Positions 13,220-25,452 are shown, numbered from the stretch's first letter. The stretch is DNA of 64,000 bases from Roridomyces roridus (GCA_029378245.1 JARKIF010000128.1:1-64000); one strand, 5' to 3'. Notes: generated from the letters alone by a model not told the origin. Numbers and translations: made by a program.

Positions 13220-15318
13220 CTAATACTCGAACCCCTCCCTTGTCACCGCACTCTCTTGTACCCCACCACCCGCCAAAGCCGCAAGCGCAGCCTTCTCAAA
13301 CTCCGGAGACCCACATAAATAGACCTGGCTCCCAGCCAATTCCGTCGCCCCTCCAAAGAAATCCGTCGGTATCCTCCCCACATGACTCGTGAACATCATC
13401 CGCGGATCCAGAGTCTGCCCGATAAGCTCCACGTTCTTCGTCGTGAAGACCTCAAGTTCCAAATTCACTTGGGGACCGCACTCCCTAAATGCCTTGTCCA
13501 CGAGTGGAAGGAGAACCTCCGGCTCGCGCGTGGAGAGCAGGAATCGAATCTCCCAGTGCGTGCCGGAAGGCGCGTCCCGCAGCGATCGTAGCATGCTCAA
13601 GAACGGGGTGATCCCAATACCCCCTGCGACCCACAGCAACTTGCGCGGCGCGTTGCTCGCCAAAGGAACCGAGAGACCCAGCTCGTCATCACTGACCCCC
13701 GAGGCTTCCGGGAGCACAAACGACCCACTGACCCCAACAATCCCGACCCTCAACCCAAGATCCCGCGAATCCTCCAACGCATCCGGCTTGACCTCGGCCA
13801 ACTTCCTCGCAATAGCAAACAACGGACCCGTCACCGCCCCACCACGCTTTTCGCGCATCGTCATCGAGTAGGTACGCGTGCCGCCTGATGACGTGTGGGC
13901 GGACGAGACGGTCCAGGTACGAATGCTGTCGTCGTTGACCGAGGTGGGTTTGTGCTGCGCCATGTGACGGTAGGCGGGGACGCCAACGAGGGGAGACATG
14001 TCCATGATAAGCGTCTGGCCCGGCTTTATATGCAGGTCCACCGAGGAGTCCCATGTGAAGGTGGCGATGGACGAGCTGTGTAGCTCGATCTTGCGCAAAA
14101 GGGCGGTCGAGTCTTTGGATTTATCGAATAGTGCAATGGTGGGAGATTCGGAAGCAAGAAGGCGAATGGGCGGGCTGTATGGACTGATTGTCTGTCAGCC
14201 AAGATTCCGAGACAAAGTAATGATGATACTTGCCTGCGCAGAGGAGACGTCCCCGCCCGTTGACGGACGGGTAAAGCATCCCGTACAAGTGTGAAACCAG
14301 TCACATAGACAGTGGTGAGGGTCTTCTGGAAAGGCATGAGCTTAAGCGCGTCTGCCCCGACGAGATTCTGCGCGTCGCCAGTAAGATATAAGATATCTCC
14401 CGACACGAAGTCGACGAAAGTCAACGAGGCCATGGGCGTAGCCTCGATATTCCCAAGGGAAGTCATAAATCGATTGCCTGCCTTGAGTTAGTTTTCATAC
14501 GAGACAGCTATCATCCACGAACCTGAGAAATCAGGCATGACCACCGTCCTGGCGTCAGACGGCACAACGCGAGTAAAACCTGGGCGACCCCCGCGCTGAT
14601 TCATGCCGAGATGCGAGGGGTAGAGTATCGCGTCCACTGCATGTGCTTGATACGTCGTCCCAACAAACAGCGTATCTGCGTTTGTAATGAACGACACCAC
14701 CTCATCGGGGAGCCGTTCTTCCGGTGAGAGGTGTAGCTTTCGGTACGCAATCCGTGGGTTGGTCTGAGGATGAGGAACCAAGTCCCGGACGTTAATGTAC
14801 TTTGGGCAGTTCCTGAGAGACCGCCTCAGCAAATCCTCCACCAAGAGATAGATTACGACGTACCCAATAGCCTCGTTAACACGCAACTCCATCTTCAGCC
14901 TCATCTCCTCCTTGGTGAGCTTCGTAACAACCCCAGCCAGCTTATTCCTCCTCCTCGTCGGAAACTCAATCCCAATCCCCGCAACAAGCATACTCCCATC
15001 TCTCTCAAACAACTTGGAATTCTCCACCAACGGCTCCCCTTCCCACAACTCCGCATCAATCGAGAGCACAGTATACTTGGGCGTGCGGATGAACCCCGGT
15101 TTGCCCGTCTTGCCCGCTAGAATAGAGCCCCAAGGCCTGCCCTCCTCATCCAAAGTAGTAACAGGCAGAAAAGGGAGCTGCCGCGTGTGGAATTCGGCGT
15201 GCTCTGGAGGCAAGTCGCCCGAGATGTGCATGTAGAGCGAGGCGACGGCATAGTCGTTGGCCGTTTGTAGTTTTTGGTGGATGATATCTTCGCCGCGATG
15301 CCAGCCGTTAAGAGCCAT
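13220..15318 (-). CDS. PNPOx-like flavin-binding / ferredoxin-reductase fusion oxidoreductase
   Basis: The predicted protein has 667 residues in three exons: 15318-14523, 14477-14234 and 14183-13220. The exon lengths keep phase across both junctions. The first half is a pyridoxamine-5'-phosphate-oxidase-like split barrel (for example GNRFMTSLGNIEATPMASL). The second half is an FR-type FAD/NAD(P)-binding reductase module: RTWTVSS near residue 437 (FAD site), GGIGITPFLSML near 530 (nucleotide-binding) and VYLCGSPEFEKAAL near the C-terminus. No 2Fe-2S ferredoxin domain follows. The second intron (14184-14233, 50 nt) has a GC donor (AG/GCAAGT). The open frame extends 5' of ATG 15318, but that stretch looks like UTR. 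The substrate is unknown; the domain order suggests a flavin-dependent NAD(P)H oxidoreductase. Confidence 0.85.
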
Positions 15319-15551
15319 GGTCGTCGAGAGTGAGAAGAGTAGAAGCCATTTAAATAGCAATAGGGTCACGGTGGGCGTTGGTAAGAGTTCGGGCGGAACG
15401 GGCACGAGATGTGATGACAAATGCGAGCTAGTCTTGGCTGCGGAATACAAGGAACTACTGAAACTCAAGGAGTGTGGATACATGTAGCAGGGTATAGGTA
15501 AAGGAGTGTGGTAGTACAACAACATGGAGAAAACAGAGAGCGGAAGGCCAC

Positions 15552-17544
15552 TCAAGTGACCTTGCGAGGACGCCCATCGAGGTTTCGCGCTGCTGCCTTG
15601 ACGAATCTCCGGGGCCCCTGCCGTCGAGTATTCACCTGCGCGCGTCTGGCTCGAACATGTGGACCAACCTCCGCGTCGTAGTCCATCTCAAAATCCGGCG
15701 CGTCAGCGTCTTGCATTTCAGAGTCCGCGGCCAAGCTCGGAACGACCGAACCCGGCGGAGCCGGCTCGAACAGCTCCAAGGGAAACTCGACGTTGTATGG
15801 TCTGTGTCCTGACAACCAGGGGTGGAGGAGGGCACCCTCAGCGGTGGTACGGGCGACTGGATTCGGGGCGAAGAGTCCGCTGACAAGGGCGATGGCTTTC
15901 TCACGAGTTAGGACATGGATCATTTGGCGAGGATTGGAGCGCACCTTCAGCAGAACGCCCACTCATCAGACTCATATCGATAGGTTGTCCGGGGTGGTTG
16001 TATGTGAAGCTAGAGACCAAGAATGAATTGCAGTTTTTGTCGGCGAGAGATAACTTACAGATGATAGAGAACAGCCCCAAGCGCCCAATCATCCCAGCAC
16101 TTGGACAATGCTATAGTGGGTGCAATTTGCGTCTTTTTAAATTGGTCCAACTGATCCTCTGCCTCCGGTGCCGAGTAAGAGGTCCGTGAAAACAGCTAGC
16201 GAACATTGTTAGCCCCACTGGCAAGCAAGTGAAGGTGGCAGACCAACCGGAGGCGCGTTGGGGTACCCAATCGATCGCGAAAGTCCAAAGTCGACAACCT
16301 TGATCATAGGTGGGCCGTTCTTGGGGTGCGTAATCATAATATTCTGCAGCTGTAGTCAGTCTCGAGACCTCGAAGGGTGGGGGACGGACGGACGTCGGGC
16401 TTGAGATCCCCGTGAGAAATGCCTGCGGTGTGCATATAGGCAATGGCAGAGGTGGTTTGGAAGCCTATCTCCCGCACCTGGTTCTCGTCTGAAAAACAGT
16501 CAGAGAGTCGGAAAATGCGAAGTCGATAGGCATACTCAAGACGACCCCTCGTGCATTATTGGATATTGTAAGGTTCTGCAGAGTAATACCGTCGATGTAC
16601 TCGAGGATGATATCTGAAGGGAGGAATAAGTGCATGGGTGCTGCAACAGTCGAGGACGACTTACCTACGAGGTCGCCCGCCACTCTGAAGAACACCTCGT
16701 GGAGCTTGCATATATTCTGGTGATTGAGGAGCATCAAGGCCATCGCCTTCCAAAGGTCAGTCGAGTGCTTTTGAGAGAAGGGAAGTAATACCTCTTGTCC
16801 AGCGCACGGAATCGTTTCACTCCTCTTGACGTTCTGCGCCGAGGATGAGTGAAAGAAACATTTCCCGCAGACATGATCACCCACCTTCCGGGACGTCTTC
16901 ATCGCCCAGACCCTGCCCGTAGTCCTTTCTGTGACTCGGAAGATATACCCATGCGAACCTGCACCCATGGAAGGGCCTGTGGTATAGTGGAGGAAGACAC
17001 TCTCCGACTTGCAGCGTCCATAAGGATGCCGGAACGTGTATCCTGCAAAATCTTGTAAATTCAAGGTGCGGGGAGGACAATGTATACGTACGATGGTCTG
17101 GAATCTCCCCGATGACCGGCACCTTGCTGCCGAAACAGACAATGGACCCATCGAACACTTGGTGAGTGCCCTCGACCTTTGTGTCGTCGATCTGAGAAAG
17201 GGCATTCACAATCCGGAAAGAAATGGACACAAAGGAGACGCACAAAGGTCCCGTTGGACGAGGAGTCCGTGAGGGTCACAACAGACGTCTGATCACACTT
17301 GCCATTCCACTGGATATTCGCGTGCGTATTGCCTGGACAGCGTCAACGACATTCGATGCGACGGAACGAATTACTCACTGACGGCACCTCCAGCAAAAAC
17401 ATAATCATTCCCCGCGCCCCTCCCAAGCGTAACGCCCTGTATCTTGCAGGGCTCATAGAAATTAATCCGTTGAACTTGCTCGCTTGGGACGAGTGGCTCC
17501 AAGTAAGCCCAGATCTGCGGGGAATAACCGGCTTCGTCGTCCAT
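15552..17544 (-). CDS. Divergent FHA-domain protein kinase with non-RD catalytic loop
   Basis: This is a second FHA kinase on the same strand. ATG 17544 opens an FHA domain (VTLGRGAGNDYVFAGG, THANIQW, then LTDSSSNGTF joined across an intron to IDDTKVEGTHQVF). The kinase follows: glycine loop MGAGSHGYIFRV, lysine in VWAMKTS, hinge IILEYIDG, catalytic loop GISHGDLKPD, then NIMI and VVDFGLSRS, SYSAPEA, and DDWALGAVLYHL. The Arg of HRD is Gly, so it is a non-RD kinase, but the ATP lysine, the catalytic-loop Asp and the DFG Asp are all present. The tail ends with an acidic then Arg-rich stretch (FEMDYDAEVG, RRQGPRR). It has at least seven short introns. It is probably an old paralogue of the CHK2-like gene at 9.8 kb; its function is unknown. 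Confidence 0.8.
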
Positions 17545-18009
17545 GGTCTAGGGGAGGCGTTGGAGGAGAACTCGTAGGAGGAGTGGGCTGTAGCGCAAAG
17601 AGGTGGATTCTTGACGACAATGAGGAGCAGGGTCCTCTTTGTTCTTTATATCGGCAAACGACGCTTGGGCCCTTGGTGATGTGCTTGGACCGCCGGACAA
17701 GAGGACAATAGGGGTGATCTCCGTACCACGCGCTTTGATTGCAGCTTTGACAGTCGAGGGCCATAGCGAGCATATCCAGGTCAATGCAAGTTCGAGGTCG
17801 CGAGCCGCGGGCCGCGGCGACAGGTGGTTGTTTCAACGTGTTTTCCGATCAACGGATCTTCACTTGCTTGACTCCGGCACTCATCACTCCAACTTCGACT
17901 CCATTCCTTCAGGCCTTTTCTCTACACTGCTCTATGCCTCACGACTCGAATCATACCGATTTAAATTCATCTGGCGCTAGCAAAAACTTGAAAGCAGCTC
18001 GTCACTCTG
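17545..18009. other. Upstream region of the second FHA kinase with a short plus-strand ORF
   Basis: This 465-bp stretch leads into the inverted-repeat-bounded element. A 37-codon open frame starts at ATG 17934 (MPHDSNHTDLNSSG) and crosses the left inverted repeat at 18010, ending at 18047. It could be the 5' end of a gene cut by the insertion, or chance. Nothing else is recognised. Confidence 0.3.
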
Positions 18010-21000
18010 CATCACGAAAAGTGTCGTTTGATTTACGGGACATTTGACCCGGGACAGCCACATCAAGGCTTGACGCGTTCTTTCAAGGCGCTTTCCAGTC
18101 GTCCACAGGCTGTCGTCCAACTCTCCAGTCTGTTCCTGGCCGTATTTCGACTTTCCTGCCACTGTAAATATACTCTTATTCCTACCTCCTGCCTGGATCT
18201 CGGGCCACATTTTGCCAACCAAGTCAGCCGCCGCGGCCGCCGATGATCCTTTCAAAGTTCGACACTCAGACTCGTTCTCACTTCCCTCCCTCGCGACTCT
18301 GTATAATCCACTACCCCACACTTCCCCGACTGCACCTTTTGCCTTTCGGCTCTAAAGCCGGGTTAAGCAACCCGGGCCACCTCAACTTTCAACCGTTGCC
18401 ACGCCGCCACAAAACCGGTGCTGACGATGAGGTCGAGGAGACATCACTCCCTTCTGACCTTAATTCCGAAGAGAACGAGTCCAAAGAGGAGAAGGAGGAG
18501 CTCTGTTTTCAGCTCGAGGATGACGAGGAAGGTATAGGCGGACAGGTTGGTTTTGGGGACTTGTAGCGCGTCTTTCCACGCGTTTTTGTGTCTTTGTACG
18601 CGTCTTTCGTGCTTTAATGGAAACTGCAAGTCTTCCCTATCTTTCATCCCTTGGCTTCGCCCGCGATTGGCCGAAAAAGGACTGGACTCGGCGGCTGATT
18701 TATTTATCTTTGGAGTCGATTCCTTGCATGCTGACTTGTTGTTTTAACTCCCATGGAATCAAAAGGATTTTATCGTACTCGACTGGTCCTCACATGGACC
18801 TGAAGCTGAGCAAAAAAAATCTCGAATGCCGTGAGTTATAAATAAATCGGGTGATCAAATTGATGACGCGTCCCTCCCTCTCTCTCTCTTCCCTCATGTC
18901 CTCCACTCCCACCGCCGCCTCCCAGCCTGCGCCTCACACTCCTTCAAAAGGATCTGATCCTTCAACAAACCATCCGGAACTGGAACTTGACCCTGGGCCG
19001 ACGCGTCCTCATCGTCCGCGGCAGATGGCTCCCTCCACCTAAATCCGTTTCTTGGGTGCGCGCCAGAGTGTTAGAACGCTTCAAGCACGTACTCTCATCA
19101 TTCACACTCACGCTTTCACTTACCACCGTCACAGAGCGACGACAGAATCCAAGAAGCTGTCGGACGCGTTGGACGCGTTCCTTGTGTTCAAGAGGTGGAG
19201 GCGGTGATGGGAAATTTCAAATAGGCGCCGCATTGGGAGCCGCTGCTCCACCGGGTGCGTTTCTTTTTCGCTCAATTCTTGTGCTCACTTCGTGCAGATG
19301 GCGAACGACCTCAAGCCCCAGATCAGCGAATACTTTCCGCCGTCCGACGTCGACATCGCCCTCAAGCCGTTCGTGCGTGACAAGACCCAGCTACCTCCAC
19401 CCGATGCTTCGTGACGTGTTATCGTCTTAGCCCCGCAACAGCAAATTAACGCAGCGGAGGATGCGCCGGGTGCGGAGGATACACCGGATGGCCGGGTGAG
19501 GAGAAAAGACCTACGGCGGCGACGGAAAAGTGCGTTTCCTCACACTATATGCGCATATACCCACTCAAGCAACTCTCTAGGGCGCTGAAAGATCTCAACC
19601 AAATCCACAACTACAACGCGGAGGGTATCTATCGTGTGTCTATCCCGTCGGAGGAATCAGGCTACGTCGGCGTGAACGAGCTTGACGAGAAGAAGGGTCT
19701 AGTCCCAGTACCGATCGTCCTCTGGGTGCTTCGAGTCCTTCGGCGGAGGATCTCAATTGAACGGTTTGTTACTCGCTCATCCTTACACAGTATCTAATTC
19801 GTTTCAGATCACGCTTCCCGGCTTTCCTCTTGCACTCATCCTGCATCTCAGCTTTTAATCCCACGTGCGTATTCATTGGTGCATTTCTGCGATGTCTGAC
19901 ATGCTTGCCAGTCACGAATTAACTATCAATGCCTGACATGTAAGTCTCGAGCCGCCAGACTCGTATCCCATTCTGACCGATCCCTTCGTAGATAATTTCT
20001 GCTCACCTTATCATGCCTGTAAGTACCCGCCACGCTCATTTTGGCGACGACGCGTTTTAACCATAATTACAGGCTCGGATCCTCCAACTCTCGTTGTATG
20101 TCCTTCAAGTTGTTTCGGCAGATGTGCTCATACTCCAGCTATCCAGACTCTTTTCTTGTCCAGACGCATACTGGTATGTCTTATTTTCTCATTACGGCGC
20201 AACGAGACGCGTATTGGTATGTCTTCTCTTGTCTTCTCACTGCGGCACAATGCTGAGTTGAATTTAGCTGTCCATTCGTCTTCACTGCGGAATTCTGAAT
20301 GCGAGTAGCCCCAGTTCCTCGCGGCACACGACTCGCTTACGTTTATATCCAGAGTCCTCTTTCGTCTTTGTGCGGCTCACTCTGATCAAATCTCACACCG
20401 GACCTACCCAGATTCTAGATAATCATGCGCGGATCGTCTGTAAGCAATTTCGCATATTGCCTCCGCTGTTACTGATCCACGATCCACTACTGCTCCAGCG
20501 CACTACAAACAACATCAAGGTGTGTGGCTATCTTCATTGCACGGGCCGCACTCATCTCATCTCATCTCTGCTCAGCTTTCCTTCTACTTGTTGTATTGCA
20601 TCTTCTCGGTGAGTCCCCCATCCATGGAATCTTCCCTGACTGACGAACGAGTTCTTTCTAGCGCTGCTCTCGATGTGCTTTACTGACTGTAAGTATCCTC
20701 GCTCCTCTGTACTCTCATGTTGTCGTCGACTTGAATTCAATTTTTTATTCTTTATTATAATTTATCGGGATTGGTCTGAGGTACTGGGAGGAGCTGGGAA
20801 TGGGGAAGCAGCCTGGAAACTGCCTTTAAAGTGTCTAAAGTCCTCTACAGGGACATCTAGCCAGGACTAGACTGTAAAGGACTTTGCAAGTGGACCGTCC
20901 GTTTACAGGCCTTCCCAGCGTGTCTCCTGCCAGGAAGGGACTTTAAACGCCTGGAGACACTTGACAGGCGCTGCCCAGCGGCTTTCCAGCGAACGACACT

Positions 21001-21010
21001 TTTCGTGATG
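18010..21010. mobile_element. 3.0-kb element bounded by perfect 19-bp terminal inverted repeats
   Basis: CATCACGAAAAGTGTCGTT at 18010-18028 and its exact reverse complement at 20992-21010 enclose 3,001 bp. No transposase is visible inside. The interior has pyrimidine-rich non-coding sequence, coding-like pieces (18896-19800) and, at its right end (about 20860-20990), short repeated CCTGG/GGACTT motifs. No clear target duplication was found. The right end abuts the truncated AP-2 sigma pseudogene, whose first exons are missing. The likely explanation is a non-autonomous or decayed DNA transposon that removed or displaced the 5' end of that copy. Confidence 0.55.
18896..19800 (+). pseudogene. 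Coding-like exon fragments of unknown origin inside the TIR element
   Basis: Several short open segments look like exons of one gene but cannot be joined cleanly: an ATG-started Pro/Thr/Ser-rich segment at 18896-19042, a piece reading TESKKLSDALDAFLVFKRW near 19140-19205, a piece reading ANDLKPQISEYFPPSDVDIA near 19300-19370, and a longer one at 19549-19797 containing YNAEGIYRVSIPSEESGYV and LVPVPIVLWVLRVL. I do not recognise the family. It may be a host gene fragment captured by the element, or a decayed element gene. Confidence 0.25.
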
Positions 21011-21039
21011 TGCGAGTCGGAGTCGGAGACGGAGTCCGT

Positions 21040-21498
21040 GTGCTAGGAATATTCTTCCCTGCGCAAGTGCTCCGCCTCCGCGTTGGTGCGGCTACGTGGA
21101 GAGATGCATCGGCTAGTCGCACCACGGGATCATGAAGTGCGGGTCCATCTCCTTCAAGGTGTGCGCACCCACCATCCTCGCGGTGGCCGAGCTTCATTTT
21201 GCCCTGGATAACAAACTGGCATATCTCGAGACGATGCATTTCTTCGTCGAGGTGCTAAGTGCGCCCGCTCTCTCTTTCGCCGCGCATGAAACTAATTGCT
21301 GACGCCCAGATACGTTCTTCGACAACATGCGAGCTGGATCCACGAGGTGTGTTCCCTCCTCCCGCCACTCTTCAGCCCGTTCATTCGGCCCGAAGGTCTA
21401 CGCCATTCTGGACGAGATTTTGCTTGCAGGAGAGATCGAAGAGACAAGTAAGGACGTGGTTTTTGGCACGGCTTGAAGAGTTAGAAAAGTTGGAATGA
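21040..21498 (+). pseudogene. AP-2 sigma adaptin pseudogene (left arm copy)
   Basis: This aligns with the 3' two-thirds of the intact AP-2 sigma gene at 44125-44825 in inverted orientation. Recognisable pieces are the segment for [11 protein letters not shown], the MHFFVEVL exon end, the FFDN exon and [19 protein letters not shown]. Breaks are visible. The first two exons are absent. The exon for the [14 protein letters not shown] region is badly degraded. Two bases are lost before the Cys of NVCELD, and the following LVFNFY segment is deleted. The acceptor CTGCAG before VYAILDE is changed. An extra T in the GTGGTC codon region shifts frame and stops early. The final ELEKLE and TGA remain at 21490-21498. 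Confidence 0.85.
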
Positions 21499-22131
21499 GA
21501 ATCCGGAGGGTTAACGTTGTTGGTGTGTAAGTTAGTTCAGGTGCGTTCTCATCTTAAGCGCACTTGCCTGTTGATGCCGATTCCACTCCTTGCAAGCCGG
21601 TCTTGATTGGACACTGCTGTACTTGTCTCGAAATGGACTTTTCCGTGCTTTACCTCCGAGGTAGCCGCGCCGGCATGCCACACAGCTCTTGGATTCGATT
21701 ACCTGCCAGCCCGTTTGATTATACACTGCTGTATTCTGCAAATGGACTTTGCGGTGCACTTTCGTCTTCGGGACCTCCCCCTCGCCCGGATAGTTGAATC
21801 GACTCCCGCCGCCTGGTCTTGATTCGACATCCTCATCCTTGGCAAGGCTTGCTTTCCCGTTGGTAAACCGTGACCCAGTTGCGCAATGCTGTATAATCGA
21901 CTGCCTCACATCGGGGCGCCGGGTGCTTCAGCGGTCAGGCTGTTTGGTTGTGGGCACTTTAACAGCCCTTCCGTGCGGCGTCCTGGGAGTGCGGTTTCAA
22001 TTATAAGTCACTCGAGAGACTTTCTGATGGAAGACTCCTGGCTGTCGCACTGCCGCTTTGAATACATATATCAAGCTGCTGTTTCCCAGACTCCCTGCTC
22101 TCTTCCCCCACCTCCATTATCCTTGAGCTCG
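21499..22131. repeat. Conserved spacer between AP-2 sigma and TPR genes
   Basis: This spacer is well conserved with 43486-44124 (inverted). It contains an internal imperfect direct repeat of about 65 bp (21603-21669 and 21716-21780) sharing ACACTGCTGTA and AATGGACTTT. An antisense open frame of about 125 codons exists in both arms, but its middle is frameshifted between copies, so it is probably not coding. The end of the spacer has a TATATC-containing stretch about 65 nt before the TPR start. Confidence 0.6.
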
Positions 22132-24897
22132 ATGATGGATCCAATCACAGCTACCACAACAGTCATCACGCTGGCTACCTTCATCAAGGACCTCATTGAA
22201 GTTGGCCAGGGTATCATGGACTCCATAGAAAAGGTCTGTATTTATATTCTATCTTCATGGATCCTGGCTGATCTGGAAGTAGGTGTCCGAGAATCGCCGA
22301 CAACTCCGTGACCTCACAAATGAGATCCTTCGGTCCCTTGCTGATATTGCAAATCTTATCCGAGGATGTGAAGATGAATACATGGCGCCAGCACTCTTGG
22401 CAGCTTTGGGAGACTTGAAAGCGTGAGTATTGCTCTCCCTGATCTTCAATGTTTTCCCCTAAGGTTTATCACAGGGAGATGTTACATGTTCTTGGATTAT
22501 GCCGCAGTGTTATTCCCAAACAAGCGGACCATAGACTGCGAGTATTCAGGTCCCAGGTCAAAATGTGGATAAAGCGAGACAAGATTGAGAATAAGATCCG
22601 GGGGCTGAAGGACCATGTCATAAAATGTTATATCAAGTTCACAGTCAGTGGTTCAAGTTCTTTACATCCAATGAATCTCAACATCAGTTGCAGGCCTTTT
22701 CCACTGCCCGAAATGAGCAAAGAATTGCAAAGATCAATACAACAGCAGACCATGTTGAAGAAATGGCATTCACCACAGTCAACACTACTGTGCGCATTGA
22801 ACAAACAGTGGTTGTAAACCACACAGAAAATCAAGTTCGGCTGCAGCGCCTTGAAGGCATGATGGCCCGTGTTCTGCGTGAGGAGAAGTTTGGGCAAGAT
22901 ATTATGATCCGAACAATGGAGATCATATCATCTGTAAATGACCTGTGTCCCTGTTTAATACTTTGGATTGACATTTTTTCCAGGATCCAGAACATGCAAC
23001 TATAGAGTCACAATATTTTTCAGTCTCAGTGATGCGCCTCATCAATAACCTCCATCTGGCAGTTACCAGTGGCAAACTGAGCATAGAAAAACCAGATGAT
23101 ATACCAGATATTGGTCCCCCTTCTTTCATGCGGCCCATTCCATCTGCAAATGTGCTGTACAAGGTCCTCGGAATGATCATTTTGTGCAATAACCCTGCCC
23201 AATCTGAATTCCAGTGGACAGATATTGAATTTGATATTGGTGGTCACCTGGGTGACATAGGCGGCACCTCAGGGGCCATATCTTGGTATACCTGGGTCAT
23301 CCAGATGTTCAACCACATGGCTGAGCTTGGGTGGGCTTTAAAAATCAGCCCTTGGGTTTTGCATATACAACACAATTTAGCACTTCAATACACGAAACAG
23401 GGAAATTATGCCCTTTCTCTTCAAATCTGTGAACAAGCTATCCAGACATGGCGATTTTTGCAATCACATTACCAGGATGTATATCTTGAGGAGTGTGGAT
23501 ATACTACCATTCGGGCTGCAAGGGTTGCCTATATGCTCAGTGACAGTCTCCGCAAGCTCAACCAGACTGATCGATTATCCGAGGCCATAGTTATTGCTCA
23601 AGAGGCTGTCTCTCTATCCCAGCCACTCATGAAGCAACTCAATCTAAATGCAGGCACACAGATACAAGAGTGGACTCCAGAAGAGGTTGTGGTGTGCACA
23701 TCATTTGACAGTTTAGTGGTTCTGGGACATGCACTTGCATCAAGCTGTCAGCACATCAAAGCATTTGAAGCCACAAAGAAGGGGTTCAGTATTTTACTGG
23801 CATTGGGTCTCCCAGGCTATAGGATTCCAGCGAACTCAGAAACTCTGGATAGATTCATTCATCAGATATGCAATCTTGCAGAAGCTGATGAACTTTCTTT
23901 GACAATGCTTGCAGACACTATCATTTTATTCCGTGACCTCGCACACTTGTACCCAGAACATTTTTCTGTCCAATTCCTCCATCTTGTCTGGGCCTATCTT
24001 CATCTAACTCAACAACTTGATAGTACCTTGGGCATGGAGAGTTTGCGGACATTCTTGGAGCCTAGTGAAATGACACGGGTCAAAGTTCCTGCCCTATCAC
24101 TGCATGATGGCAACCACCTGAATTTGTGCAAAGGCTTGAGTGTTGAAGAGGTCATTCAGATATATCTGAGCACAGAATCCCCAAATGATTACTACAATCA
24201 ACTTCTGATGCAAGATGTCTTCCATTTAGGCCCTCATGATGCCATGATATCTCTGTTATGCCACACTGGATTCTCCCTGATGGCTGACTCGACTCTGAAA
24301 CCATTCCGAGTCTTAAAAATTTATTTTTAAGCTCGGTCCTATCGGCCGTTTTCCCGCCAGAGTGGGGTCGCACTTTTTCGGTGACGTCAGTGCCGTGTGG
24401 TGGGATGATTTCCATTTGAGGTAATTTTTGCGATCTTTTCGCTCCTTTTGGGAACCTCACAGTCATTCGCTTTTACACACGGAACATTTATCTTGCCTCC
24501 CTTCCGCCGGCCTGTGTGTTACCATCTCCGCCGACATTCGATAGAATTTCGAGCGGAACGGGACCGGATATCGGTTTGACAGCCGATGACAGTTCCGTTC
24601 CTTTGACAGATCGGCTTACCTCTTGCTTCCCATCTACTATCCCACATTGTCCGACATTGGCCTTGGATCGATGCGAGATGACCCTGCGCGAGGCACGAGC
24701 GTAGGGTCAGCGGAAGATAAGCTAGTTAGTGAGAGCGGGCATGTACCTTCCTCATATATTTCTTGCTGAGTTTGGTGGACGACTGTTTGCCGACGGATGC
24801 CGTGATCAGACTCGCTGATCCCGACCATCCTTCTCGATTCCCTTTTCTCATTTCTTTTGCGCGTTTTTCGTCCTCGTTACGCGTCCAAACTGCAAAT

Positions 24898-25452
24898 ATG
24901 ACCACCCCTACGTATCAAAAATACAAGCCCACGGAGTTTATGCCCAACGCCAACATCCCAGCGCCGTACAATGACGCGACAATTTGGGAAGCGTTCTTTG
25001 CCACACCGCCCTCTCGCTCCTCGACTATCCTCAGCACTCGAGAGAGGAACATTGCAAACCTGCGTATCGAGAACGCCAACCTCGAGAGTCGTTTGCAAAC
25101 GATGGCTGCACAGGCGGCTTTCGACTCGAAGCAGTCTTATAGCTTGGACGTGGGACCGCCGTTGATGGCTTTGTGGACCTTCTCGGCCGAAGAGGTGGCG
25201 AGTTTGGCCAACCATAAGGAGGTCTTGTCCAGTGTCGGCGAGTTGAGTGCGTCTTTGGCCGAGCTAATTGCGCAGTACCGCGATATGGCTAGCGATGATG
25301 CCGCTGCCGCTGCCAGGTTGTTAGGATCGTTCAGGTCCACTCTTCCGGGATTGAAGACCCGTCTCGGCATCCCCATCCCTCAGCAGATGATCTCCTCCTT
25401 AGTCCACCTGTTACGTCCTGTTCCATTCTCACCAACTCCGGACCAATTTTGA
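24898..25452 (+). CDS. Retrotransposon ORF1, unknown function, partly coiled-coil
   Basis: A 184-codon frame from ATG 24898. Residues about 45-75 (RERNIANLRIENANLESRL) look like a short coiled coil; further helices follow (EVASLANHKEVLSSVGELSASL). It stops at 25450-25452. The next frame, gag, lacks an ATG but has a phase-0 acceptor (TTTACAG) at 26030. ORF1 may therefore be the 5' exon of gag, with the pyrimidine/CCGG-rich 25453-26030 stretch as intron. The donor was not identified. Confidence 0.5.
   Translation: MTTPTYQKYKPTEFMPNANIPAPYNDATIWEAFFATPPSRSSTILSTRERNIANLRIENANLESRLQTMAAQAAFDSKQSYSLDVGPPLMALWTFSAEEVASLANHKEVLSSVGELSASLAELIAQYRDMASDDAAAAARLLGSFRSTLPGLKTRLGIPIPQQMISSLVHLLRPVPFSPTPDQF

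Noticed and set aside
21532..21909. Antisense 125-codon frame in the spacer, also present at 43714-44097
   Set aside because: It looked conserved between arms, but indels change the frame in the middle of one copy, so conservation reflects the recent duplication rather than coding.
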